A DNA stretch of 64,000 nt from an uncultured Aquimarina sp. (GTDB lineage: Bacteria > Bacteroidota > Bacteroidia > Flavobacteriales > Flavobacteriaceae), in contig CANNBP010000020.1 in assembly GCA_947502885.1 (NCBI GenBank), forward strand, positions 1-64,000, given 5' to 3'. The notes beneath the pieces were generated by a model. It had not been told where the DNA came from, made no database searches, and worked only from the letters and a program-made list of their open reading frames with translations. The translations under genes were made by a program, and so were the position numbers. The stretch's first letter is position 1, and every line of letters begins with the position of its first letter. This document shows, one piece after another, positions 16,501 through 23,131 of this stretch.

Positions 16501-19476
16501 ACTGATGATGGAAATACTTGGACAACAATTTGGAGTCTTAATGGTAATCAAGGAAATAACTGGAATGCCCAAACCATAAGCTTAGCTGCTTATAGCGGTA
16601 GTGTTATAAAACTACAAATCAAAGGAACCACAGGTAGTGATTTTACTAGTGATATGGCAATTGATAAAATGAAAATCGTTTCTGTAATCCCTGATACACA
16701 AGCGCCAACATCACCTACTAATCTAATTGCTTCTAATACTTCGGCTACAACAGTAGATCTATCGTGGACAGCAGCAACAGATAATATAGGAGTTACAGCA
16801 TATGAAATATTTCAAAATAACACCAGTATAGCGACATCAACAACAACCAATTATAACGTTACTGGACTTTCTGCTTCTACAACATATACATTTACCGTTA
16901 AGGCTAAAGATGCAGCGGGAAATATATCGGGTGATAGTAATACAGTTAATGTAACTACAACTGCACCACCTGCTTGTACAGGAATTAATAGTTTTCCTTA
17001 TTCTGAAAGTTTCGAAACTAATATCGGAGTATGGATACAAGAAACTAATGATGACTTAAACTGGGTAGTAGATAGTTCTGGAACACCATCTAACAATACA
17101 GGACCATCAACAGCTTCAAATGGAAACAATTATATTTATACCGAAGCTACAGGAAGTGGAACAGGGTTTCCGAATAAAATTGCTTTGCTAACAAGCCCTT
17201 GCATAGACTTCTCTAATCAACCCAATCCAGAACTGAGTTTTGATTATCATATGTACGGATCAAACATGGGAACTCTTGAATTTAGAGCCTCTACTGATGA
17301 TGGAAATACTTGGACAACAATTTGGAGTCTTAGTGGTAATCAAGGAAATAACTGGAATACTCAAACCGTAAGCTTAGCCTCTTATAATGGTAGTGTTATT
17401 AAACTACAAATTAAAGGAACTACTGGTAGTGGTTTTCGAAGTGACATGGCAATTGATAATGTAAAAATCATTTCTATTACCCCTGATATCCAAGCGCCGA
17501 CAGTACCTACAAATCTGGTAGCTTCTAATATTGCAAACACTACTGTAGATCTTACTTGGACAGCTTCGACAGATGACAGAGGTGTTACTGGTTATGATAT
17601 TTATCAAGGTGCAGGAAAGATAGGATCATCAACAACAAATAGTTATAGTGTTAACGGACTTGTAGCAAATACTTCATACACGTTTACGGTTAAAGCCAAA
17701 GATGCTGCAGGTAATATATCAGCAAGTAGTACTGGAGTAAATGTAACAACAACCAATGCAGTTCAATATACTCTAACGACAAATGTTGTCGGTCAAGGTA
17801 CAATAATTGGTGGTGGTAGCTATAATTCTGGAACTAACGTATCGGTAACCGCATCTCCTTCTTCGGGATGGGAATTTGGTGGATGGACTGGTGACCTTTT
17901 AGGAAATACAAATCCTTCATCTATCACCATGAATTCTGATAAGGCAGTAACTGCTACATTTACTGAAGTTATCAATATTAGTACTTCTACAGAAAAGTAT
18001 CGACTTACATGGAGAGAAGATCCATCAACGACCATGGTAATTGGATGGAATCAAGTAACAGGTACAAACCCTATAGTACATTATGGAACTACCGATTTTG
18101 GCTCTAGTGCCAGCTCGTATCCATTATCAAAAACTGTAGATAGAACTGTTTCTAGCAAAGGCATGAATAACAACTATACCAGATTAACAGGTCTACAACC
18201 AGATACAGCCTATTATTTTGTCATCAAAGATAGCGAAGGTGTATCCAAGAGGTATTGGTTTAAAACTGCTCCCAATGATCCCACTACCAGATTATCTATT
18301 GTTGCTGGCGGAGACTCTAGAAACAATCGTACCCCCAGACAAAATGCAAATAGATTAGTAGCCAAAATAAGACCTCATTTTGTTTTATTTGGAGGAGATA
18401 TGACCAGTTCTTCATCTAGCTCGCAATGGCAAAACTGGATGAATGATTGGCAGTTAACTATAGGGGCTGATGGAAGAATGATCCCTGTAGTAGCTGCAAG
18501 AGGTAATCACGAAAGTTCTAATGATATTCGTGATATGTTTGATATTCCGACTACTGCTGGTGGTGAATATTATGCCTTAAGTTTTGGCGGAAATTTGATA
18601 AGATCATATACTCTGAATACAGAAGTTACCCCTGCAGGAACTCAGGGAACATGGTTAGCCAATGATTTGGCAGCAAACTCTGCAAATCATACTTGGGCAA
18701 TAGCACAATATCATAGAGCTACAAGGCCTCATGAACCAGGAAAATCTGAGCAAAACGATCAATATGAAGCTTGGTCTAAACCATTTTATACTCATGCCGT
18801 ACAGTTAGTTATGGAAAGTGATTCGCATGTTGTAAAACGCACTTGGCCTATCAAACCCTCAACTGCTTCTGGTAGTGATGAGGGATTTATAAGAGTCGAT
18901 AATGATCCAAAAAGAGCTGTATATGTTGGTGAAGGGTGTTGGGGAGCTCCATTAAGAGGTGCTTCAGACACTAAAAACTGGACAAGAGCAGCTGGATCAT
19001 TTAATCAGTTTAAATGGTTATGGGTAGATCAAAATAAAATTGAAATGAGAACAATTAAAGTTGATAATGCCACTAGTGTAGGGCAAGTAAATGACAATAA
19101 TTTATTCACACTACCTGCAAACATAGATATATGGAATCCCGCTGGTGGTAGTCTTGTTACTATTGATAACCCACATACTCTTGTTGCTAAACCATCTAAC
19201 AATCAAATTACAAAAAATGGAAGTAATGTAAAACTTGAATTAAAAGTATATCCTAATCCAATAGAAAAAGGGTTATTACATATTTCATACCCCGATTATG
19301 CTAATGCTTTTGGATCAAAAGCGATTGTTAGAGATATTCTTGGTAAAGAAATTCATCAAATCAAGTTTACATCAGAAACTGCGACGTATAACATCGATGA
19401 TTTAAAAGCTGGAGTTTACTTTTTGGTTATTAAACATCAAAAAAGAGAGATTGTACAACGATTTGTAAAGAGGTAG
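13543..19476 (+). CDS. Giant secreted protein: S8 subtilisin-like + FN3/MAM repeats + metallophosphoesterase + T9SS tail
   Basis: 1977 residues. Signal peptide 1-22 (LITNAQ). Subtilisin-like domain about 115-385: His152 (SHGTHTGG) and Ser319 (GTSMSTP) are clear, but the position of the catalytic Asp reads VWESG, with Glu126. A jelly-roll-like P domain follows to about 520. Then come three exact 264-residue units (523-786, 787-1050, 1051-1314), each an FN3 plus a MAM-like domain, and a fourth FN3 to about 1405. A GWTGD bacterial repeat spans about 1407-1475. A purple acid phosphatase-like FN3 and metallophosphoesterase lie at about 1490-1850 (GGD1591, GGD1619, GNHE1654-1657, YH1724, DSH1760-1762). 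A T9SS type A sorting domain (LKVYPNP) closes the protein. It should be exported and surface-attached or released. Substrates are unknown. Confidence 0.9.
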   Translation: MNSKKSLFLLGLILLFSLITNAQNKADREHIKKQTNLKALQKISNESSNLEKNKLSRANRQKVPLSKTSKDGRLGVLYAFNKKGEPIYAYDDNVNAAISGRTNKIWQGGSSGLNLTGNGIEIGVWESGKARPTHVEFGGRASAGDNASVTSHGTHTGGTLIASGVDSNARGMASGATIKNYTASGMVSEAAAFAAAGGILANNSNTPSGTAGEYDSTARDMDNVTYNAPFYLHCKSAGNDGNNYGIVKTNQLAKNLLVVGNCTDVLNYTGPSSVTMNSSSSYGPSNDWRIKPDITNNGTSVYSSDSASDTDYGTKSGTSMSTPATAGSIALLQEHYKNKNGVYMRAATAKALIIDTADEMGANDGPDFASGWGLVNAERAAEVITNAGTSSSIDELTLNNGATYTKTIISDGTTPLALTIVWNDPAGPVTSGNTPVLINDLDVRVTGNNSTYAPWVMVPNGSFNNYTDAAQKGDNFRDNVEKIDAVLAAGTYTVTVTHKGTLTNGSQDFSLIANGVTSTVIVDTEAPTAPTNLIASNTSATTVDLSWTAATDNIGVTAYEIFQNNTSLATSTTTNYNVTGLSASTAYTFTVKAKDAAGNISGDSNTVNVTTTAPPACTGINSFPYSESFETNIGVWIQETNDDLNWIVDSSGTPSNNTGPSTASDGSNYIYTEATGNGTGFPNKIALLTSPCIDLTNQSNPELSFDYHMYGSAMGTLEFRASTDDGNTWTTIWSLNGNQGNNWNAQTISLAAYSGSVIKLQIKGTTGSDFTSDMAIDKMKIVSVIPDTQAPTSPTNLIASNTSATTVDLSWTAATDNIGVTAYEIFQNNTSIATSTTTNYNVTGLSASTAYTFTVKAKDAAGNISSDSNTVNVTTTAPPACTGINSFPYSESFETNIGVWVQETNDDLNWVVDSSGTPSNNTGPSTASDGSNYIYTEATGNGTGFPNKIALLTSPCIDLTNQSNPELSFDYHMYGSAMGTLEFRASTDDGNTWTTIWSLNGNQGNNWNAQTISLAAYSGSVIKLQIKGTTGSDFTSDMAIDKMKIVSVIPDTQAPTSPTNLIASNTSATTVDLSWTAATDNIGVTAYEIFQNNTSIATSTTTNYNVTGLSASTTYTFTVKAKDAAGNISGDSNTVNVTTTAPPACTGINSFPYSESFETNIGVWIQETNDDLNWVVDSSGTPSNNTGPSTASNGNNYIYTEATGSGTGFPNKIALLTSPCIDFSNQPNPELSFDYHMYGSNMGTLEFRASTDDGNTWTTIWSLSGNQGNNWNTQTVSLASYNGSVIKLQIKGTTGSGFRSDMAIDNVKIISITPDIQAPTVPTNLVASNIANTTVDLTWTASTDDRGVTGYDIYQGAGKIGSSTTNSYSVNGLVANTSYTFTVKAKDAAGNISASSTGVNVTTTNAVQYTLTTNVVGQGTIIGGGSYNSGTNVSVTASPSSGWEFGGWTGDLLGNTNPSSITMNSDKAVTATFTEVINISTSTEKYRLTWREDPSTTMVIGWNQVTGTNPIVHYGTTDFGSSASSYPLSKTVDRTVSSKGMNNNYTRLTGLQPDTAYYFVIKDSEGVSKRYWFKTAPNDPTTRLSIVAGGDSRNNRTPRQNANRLVAKIRPHFVLFGGDMTSSSSSSQWQNWMNDWQLTIGADGRMIPVVAARGNHESSNDIRDMFDIPTTAGGEYYALSFGGNLIRSYTLNTEVTPAGTQGTWLANDLAANSANHTWAIAQYHRATRPHEPGKSEQNDQYEAWSKPFYTHAVQLVMESDSHVVKRTWPIKPSTASGSDEGFIRVDNDPKRAVYVGEGCWGAPLRGASDTKNWTRAAGSFNQFKWLWVDQNKIEMRTIKVDNATSVGQVNDNNLFTLPANIDIWNPAGGSLVTIDNPHTLVAKPSNNQITKNGSNVKLELKVYPNPIEKGLLHISYPDYANAFGSKAIVRDILGKEIHQIKFTSETATYNIDDLKAGVYFLVIKHQKREIVQRFVKR
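15109..15900 (+). repeat. FN3+MAM tandem unit 1 (792 bp)
   Basis: First of three in-frame tandem units inside the giant gene. Begins at the DTEAPTAPTNL segment. It is nearly identical to unit 2 over long stretches, including silent positions. Confidence 0.9.
15901..16692 (+). repeat. FN3+MAM tandem unit 2 (792 bp)
   Basis: Second unit, same length to the base as units 1 and 3. Begins DTQAPTSPTNL. The exact spacing and near-identity to unit 1 indicate recent duplication or gene conversion. Confidence 0.9.
16693..17484 (+). repeat. FN3+MAM tandem unit 3 (792 bp)
   Basis: Third unit. Its FN3 half stays close to unit 2, while its MAM half (from about 17110) has drifted more (SNGNNY, FSNQPNP, GSGFRSDM). 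A diverged lone FN3 follows at 17485. Confidence 0.88.
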
Positions 19477-19493
19477 AACGATTTAGTCTACTA

Positions 19494-19532
19494 TATAAAA
19501 CTGTCTGGAAGTAATTTTCAGGCAGTTTTATA
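19494..19532 (+). terminator. Terminator after the giant secreted protein gene
   Basis: TATAAAACTGTCTG pairs with CAGGCAGTTTTATA (one G-U pair) around a short loop, 18 bp past the stop. It resembles the two identical terminators at 22479 and 23057. Confidence 0.8.
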
Positions 19533-19591
19533 TGTATAAAGAAAATGTAATGCAAATTACCACAAACAAAATTTTTAAGTCTATGCATTAT

Positions 19592-19680
19592 TATATTTGC
19601 AGCCAAGGATCCATTATACGAAGGAAAATGGTATATGGCTATAGCCCCTGTTCTAATTGTGCCTTGACTATACTATATAA
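19592..19680 (+). ncRNA. Possible small structured RNA with its own promoter
   Basis: TATATTTG at 19592-19599 is an exact -7 match of the kind that often precedes strongly expressed flavobacterial genes, yet no plus-strand gene follows. The transcript would start near 19605. It could fold with an outer CAAGG/CCTTG stem (19604-19608 with about 19663-19667), an inner CCATTATAC/GTATATGG stem, and the palindrome GGCTATAGCC (19637-19646). It would run into the 3' end of the opposing DUF4907-like gene. This is inference from promoter and pairing only; it is not a tRNA. Confidence 0.3.
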
Positions 19681-19683
19681 TAA

Positions 19684-20067
19684 TTACTCTACAGAAAGAA
19701 TATCTAAGCTATCTAATTCTTTTTTGGATACAGAAGGAGGCATTTGATTATTCTTAATTTTGTCTATAACAAGTTGTGCTACTTTACTTGCTTTTTCTTT
19801 TGTATCAAAGCCTTTATTTCCTGATTGCCCCGGAATTGTAGGTTGATTAATAAGTATGCGGTTATCCACCATAACTGTATACCCATATCCTGTGATTTCT
19901 GATCCAGTAGTTTCAAAGGTTACTAAAACTTCATCTATATTCAGGTTTTTTTCTTCGTTTGTTTGAACCCCCAATGTCTCTTCAGGTTTTTGTTTTTTCT
20001 CTGAACACGAAACAGTTGTAAGTAATATAAGGAAGAAAAAATAATTTAAATAATTCATGTTTATCAT
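19684..20067 (-). CDS. DUF4907-like lipoprotein
   Basis: 127 residues (an in-frame ATG three codons on may be the true start). The lipobox is LLTTVSC with Cys21. After an acidic linker, the folded part reads ITGYGYTVMVDNRILINQPTIP, a GNKGFDTKEKASKVAQLVI helix and NQMPPSVSKKELDSLDI. This matches my memory of the DUF4907 family, small flavobacterial lipoproteins of unknown function. It lies 69 bp downstream of the IPT/Kelch lipoprotein gene on the same strand and is probably co-transcribed. Confidence 0.65.
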   Translation of the reverse strand: MINMNYLNYFFFLILLTTVSCSEKKQKPEETLGVQTNEEKNLNIDEVLVTFETTGSEITGYGYTVMVDNRILINQPTIPGQSGNKGFDTKEKASKVAQLVIDKIKNNQMPPSVSKKELDSLDILSVE

Positions 20068-20136
20068 TTTAAAAGGTAATAAAGAAGGAGTAAAAGCACT
20101 CCTTCTTTATCTAATTTTTCTTATAAGTTATTAATT

Positions 20137-21906
20137 TTAATTAGGAATATACTCCCAAAAATCCTTTGTTCCGAAATAAGTGGTACTAGCTCCAGAACCA
20201 GACTTACCAAGTCCTGTACCAATATATCCTTTAGTACCTATAGAAAAACCAATCACACTAGTACGATCTCCTCCTTTATAATCTGCAACCTGAACCCAGG
20301 TGTTCGCTTGTGGATCGTATTCCCAAAAATCTCTATCCAATTGCCTTCCTGTCCCGAAACCACAATATCCCTTAGTACCTATAGAAAAAGCTATAGCTCC
20401 ACTTCTTACATCCCCTCCAAAATCTGCTATTTGAGACCATTGATCAGTCGTAGGATCATATTCCCAAAAATCTTTTTTTCTGGCAAACCCTGTATCTTCT
20501 CCTAATCCAATATAGCCTTTACTTCCTATAGAAAAACCGGTTCCTCTAGTCATACTAGTTCCACCAAAATCTGTTTTTTTAGTCCATGCATCTGTATCTG
20601 GATTGTACTCCCAAAAATCTTTATTTCTTGTAAAAATATCAGGTCCCATTCCTGTACCAATATATCCTTTAGTACCTAAAGAAAACCCTACAGCATTTGC
20701 TCTTATTCCTCCTCCAAAATTTGCTTTTTTGGTCCATACATTTGTTGTTGGATCATACTCCCAAAAATCATTAGTAAAGTTAGTATCTGTCCATCCTGTA
20801 CCAATATATCCCTTTCCTTTAGATTCTATTGCGAAAGCTACTGCTTGATCTCTTGCAACCCCTCCAAAATCAGCTTTTTGTGTCCATGTATCTTGTTCTG
20901 GATCATACTCCCAAAAATCTTTAGTCTTAGAGCGGTTATTTACATCCCATCCTAGTCCTACATACCCTTTATTCCCTAAAGAAAAACTAGAAGCTTTATC
21001 TCTGGCATCTCCCATGAAATCTGCTTTTTGTATCCAGATGTTTGTTACTGTAAACGGTTCGTTACTTTCTCCCGTTTTGCTATCTGTGGTTACTGAAATT
21101 TTTCCCTCTGTTACTCCATTAGGAATTGTAATCGTCAATGACGTTGTAGTAGCAGCACTCGCTATAACAATAGTTTCACCAACTTTTACTTCATTGTCGG
21201 TGGCTGTAGCACTAAAATTTTTACCTGTAATCACTACTTCTGTTCCTATCTCTCCCGAGGTAGGTACAAAACTTGTAATTATCGGAGGGAATTCTACTGT
21301 AAAATCTTCTATACTAGTTGCGATATTACTTCCTACTTTTATAGATATTTTACCCGTTGTAGCACCTTCTGGTACAGTTACTGTTAATGAAGTTGATGTG
21401 GCTACGCTCACTGTGGCTACAGTTTCATTAAACTTCACTTCATTATCTGCTATTGTTGTACTAAAATTTGTTCCTGTAATCGTTACTTCCGTACCAGCTG
21501 CTCCAATCTCTGGAGAAAATGCAGTGACTGTAGGAGGCAATACTACAGTAAAATCTGTAGCACTGCTTGTCTCCTGTTCCCCCACTTTAATTTTTATTTT
21601 TCCGGTAGTAGCTCCCTCTGGCACTGTTACCTTTACTGTAGTTGCTGTTGCGGCGCCAACTGTAGCGGCTATACCATTAAACGTTACTTTATTATCTGTT
21701 GTTGTCGCACTAAAATTGGCGCCACTAATGATTACCTCTGCTCCTATTTCTGCCAAAGTCGGAGCAAAACTACTAATCTTTGGACCTTCAGTAGCTGTTT
21801 CTACTGGTGTTATTACATCTTCATCATCATTTTTACATGATAGTACACATATAATCGAAAATAAGACGATCATTGATAACCACACTTTGTTTTGCTTATT
21901 TTTCAT
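20137..21906 (-). CDS. Lipoprotein with three IPT/TIG domains and six Kelch repeats
   Basis: 589 residues. Lipobox VLSC (Cys24). Three IPT/TIG immunoglobulin-like domains follow at about 42-120, 124-200 and 206-285, each with the pattern ITSF-P-GEIGTEV-ITG-NFS-T--DN-V--GE. Six Kelch repeats then span about 290-585 (KADFGG-ARD-AV-FSIG-KGYIGTG, then KDFWEYDP-T--W), enough for one six-bladed propeller. It is likely an outer-membrane-anchored adhesion or glycan-binding protein. A TACTTTTG -7 box lies 44 bp upstream. Confidence 0.85.
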   Translation of the reverse strand: MKNKQNKVWLSMIVLFSIICVLSCKNDDEDVITPVETATEGPKISSFAPTLAEIGAEVIISGANFSATTTDNKVTFNGIAATVGAATATTVKVTVPEGATTGKIKIKVGEQETSSATDFTVVLPPTVTAFSPEIGAAGTEVTITGTNFSTTIADNEVKFNETVATVSVATSTSLTVTVPEGATTGKISIKVGSNIATSIEDFTVEFPPIITSFVPTSGEIGTEVVITGKNFSATATDNEVKVGETIVIASAATTTSLTITIPNGVTEGKISVTTDSKTGESNEPFTVTNIWIQKADFMGDARDKASSFSLGNKGYVGLGWDVNNRSKTKDFWEYDPEQDTWTQKADFGGVARDQAVAFAIESKGKGYIGTGWTDTNFTNDFWEYDPTTNVWTKKANFGGGIRANAVGFSLGTKGYIGTGMGPDIFTRNKDFWEYNPDTDAWTKKTDFGGTSMTRGTGFSIGSKGYIGLGEDTGFARKKDFWEYDPTTDQWSQIADFGGDVRSGAIAFSIGTKGYCGFGTGRQLDRDFWEYDPQANTWVQVADYKGGDRTSVIGFSIGTKGYIGTGLGKSGSGASTTYFGTKDFWEYIPN

Positions 21907-21949
21907 TTTGGGTTTTTATTTAATATGTTGTTTACATTATCTAAGCTGC

Positions 21950-21957
21950 CAAAAGTA
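21950..21957 (-). promoter_or_regulatory. Bacteroidota -7 promoter element (TACTTTTG)
   Basis: Exact TAnnTTTG match on the minus strand 44 bases before the IPT/Kelch gene. No firm -33 partner was found. Confidence 0.45.
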
Positions 21958-22132
21958 GACATCCACAAAAACAATAAATCACTTAATTGATATTCGATAT
22001 ACTTCTATAGGTATTCGATCAATCTTATTTGATATTTGAATGCTATCTCTTGTTTTGTCTTTTAGGTTTTCCTATATATTATTCTGTATCAGAAAATATT
22101 TTCAGAACTTTACGAAATGATACCATAGGTAA

Positions 22133-22456
22133 GAAGGTGTTTTAGATTTTTTTAGAAACCTTACGTTTCAACCTGTGAAGAAGAATATTGTTAACAATGG
22201 AAGCTATAAAGAACTTCCATTAAAGGTGTATCCTAACCCAATAGAAAAAGGGTTATTACATATTTCATACCCCGATTATGCTAATGCTTTTGGATCAAAA
22301 GTAATTATTAGGGATATTCTTGGTAAAGAAATTCATCAAATCAAGCTTACTTCAGAGACAACAACCTATAATATTGATAAGTTAAGAGCTGAAGTTTATT
22401 TCTTAATCATTAAAAATCAAAAAAGAGAAATTATACAACGATTCTTTAAGAAATAA
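22133..22456 (+). pseudogene. Orphan T9SS type A sorting domain (duplicated gene 3' end)
   Basis: The open frame begins after a stop at 22130 and has no ATG; only a GTG at 22175. From about residue 15 it reads LPLKVYPNPIEKGLLHISYP and then follows the C-terminus of the giant protein (13543-19476) almost residue for residue to RFFKK. There is no signal peptide and no catalytic part, so it cannot be an exported protein as it stands. The DNA identity covers the last 240 bases of the giant gene, and a terminator of the same type follows. This is the leftover of a duplicated gene end. Confidence 0.7.
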
Positions 22457-22478
22457 CACATTCTATTTTTCAAAATGT

Positions 22479-22513
22479 AAAACTGCCTAGAAATACTTCT
22501 AGGCAGTTTTTTT
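22479..22513 (+). terminator. Terminator after the orphan sorting domain
   Basis: AAAACTGCCTAGAA/TTCTAGGCAGTTTT perfect 14-bp stem with an ATAC loop and a T run. It is identical to the hairpin at 23057-23088. Confidence 0.88.
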
Positions 22514-22700
22514 AGAAGTTGAATTCTATCAAAGTACAAAATAAGAAAGACTAAAATCAAAATTGATATACTTGAACAAAATGTTAGTTATAGATGATCC
22601 AATTAAATACCTTAGCCAAAATTTTTAACTGCTAACTTTTTAATGCTATTAATTTTTAGATTAAAATAGTTAACAAAAACTAATGACTAAACACATAATC

Positions 22701-23036
22701 ATGAAAAAAGTATTCACTATAATTCTTATATTTTTTGGACTCACCTATTCATATTCTCAAGAATTAACTAAAGAAGTAGTCTGCAGAGGTGCATCTGTAT
22801 CAGTTGTATATACTGTAGCCCCTTTTCAGGAAAGAGGAATGGAAAAATTGATGATTGAAGAAATATCAAAAGAGTCGTACAAAGAGGTAATACAGCCATC
22901 TGCTTTAAAAGCATATGATTTATTAGCCTCTGGAAAAACCAAAGAAGAAGTAATCGAAATTCTCTATTTGGATTACATGAAAATAGAAGAAAGTATTGTT
23001 ATGAAAGGGCTTTTAAAAAGTGAATCTCCTGAATAA
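22701..23036 (+). CDS. Small secreted protein, 111 aa, unknown
   Basis: The frame opens at ATG 22683, but the signal peptide begins cleanly at the ATG at 22701 (MKKVFTIILIFFGLTYSYSQ). The mature protein is about 92 residues. It has one Cys (VVCRGASVSVVYTVAPFQ) and a helical C-terminal half with GKTKEEVIEILYLDYMKIEES. No family was recognised. It is flanked by two identical terminators, so it may have moved or been copied with one of them. Confidence 0.65.
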   Translation: MKKVFTIILIFFGLTYSYSQELTKEVVCRGASVSVVYTVAPFQERGMEKLMIEEISKESYKEVIQPSALKAYDLLASGKTKEEVIEILYLDYMKIEESIVMKGLLKSESPE

Positions 23037-23056
23037 ATTACTTTATAATTAAATAT

Positions 23057-23091
23057 AAAACTGCCTAGAAATACTTCTAGGCAGTTTTTTT
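23057..23091 (+). terminator. Terminator after the small secreted protein
   Basis: Same 14-bp stem and ATAC loop as at 22479-22510, followed by seven T. It may also serve the convergent serine hydrolase gene. Confidence 0.88.
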
Positions 23092-23131
23092 ATGACCGTT
23101 GATTGTATAATATTTAAGAGGTTACTATTTT

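Noticed and set aside
15253..17040. Several 60-80 residue minus-strand frames recurring at 792-bp steps
   Set aside because: Shadows of the FN3/MAM repeats copied with them.
19592..19680. tRNA gene after the TATATTTG box
   Set aside because: No acceptor stem, T-arm GGTTCGAAT-like motif or anticodon arm could be formed.
19532..19747. 71-residue plus-strand frame
   Set aside because: Starts inside the terminator of the giant gene and runs antisense into the DUF4907-like gene; no signal or domain.
21014..21958. 314-residue plus-strand open frame
   Set aside because: Exact antisense of the IPT/Kelch lipoprotein; it arises from the low stop density opposite its Val/Thr-rich repeats, and has no sensible composition of its own.
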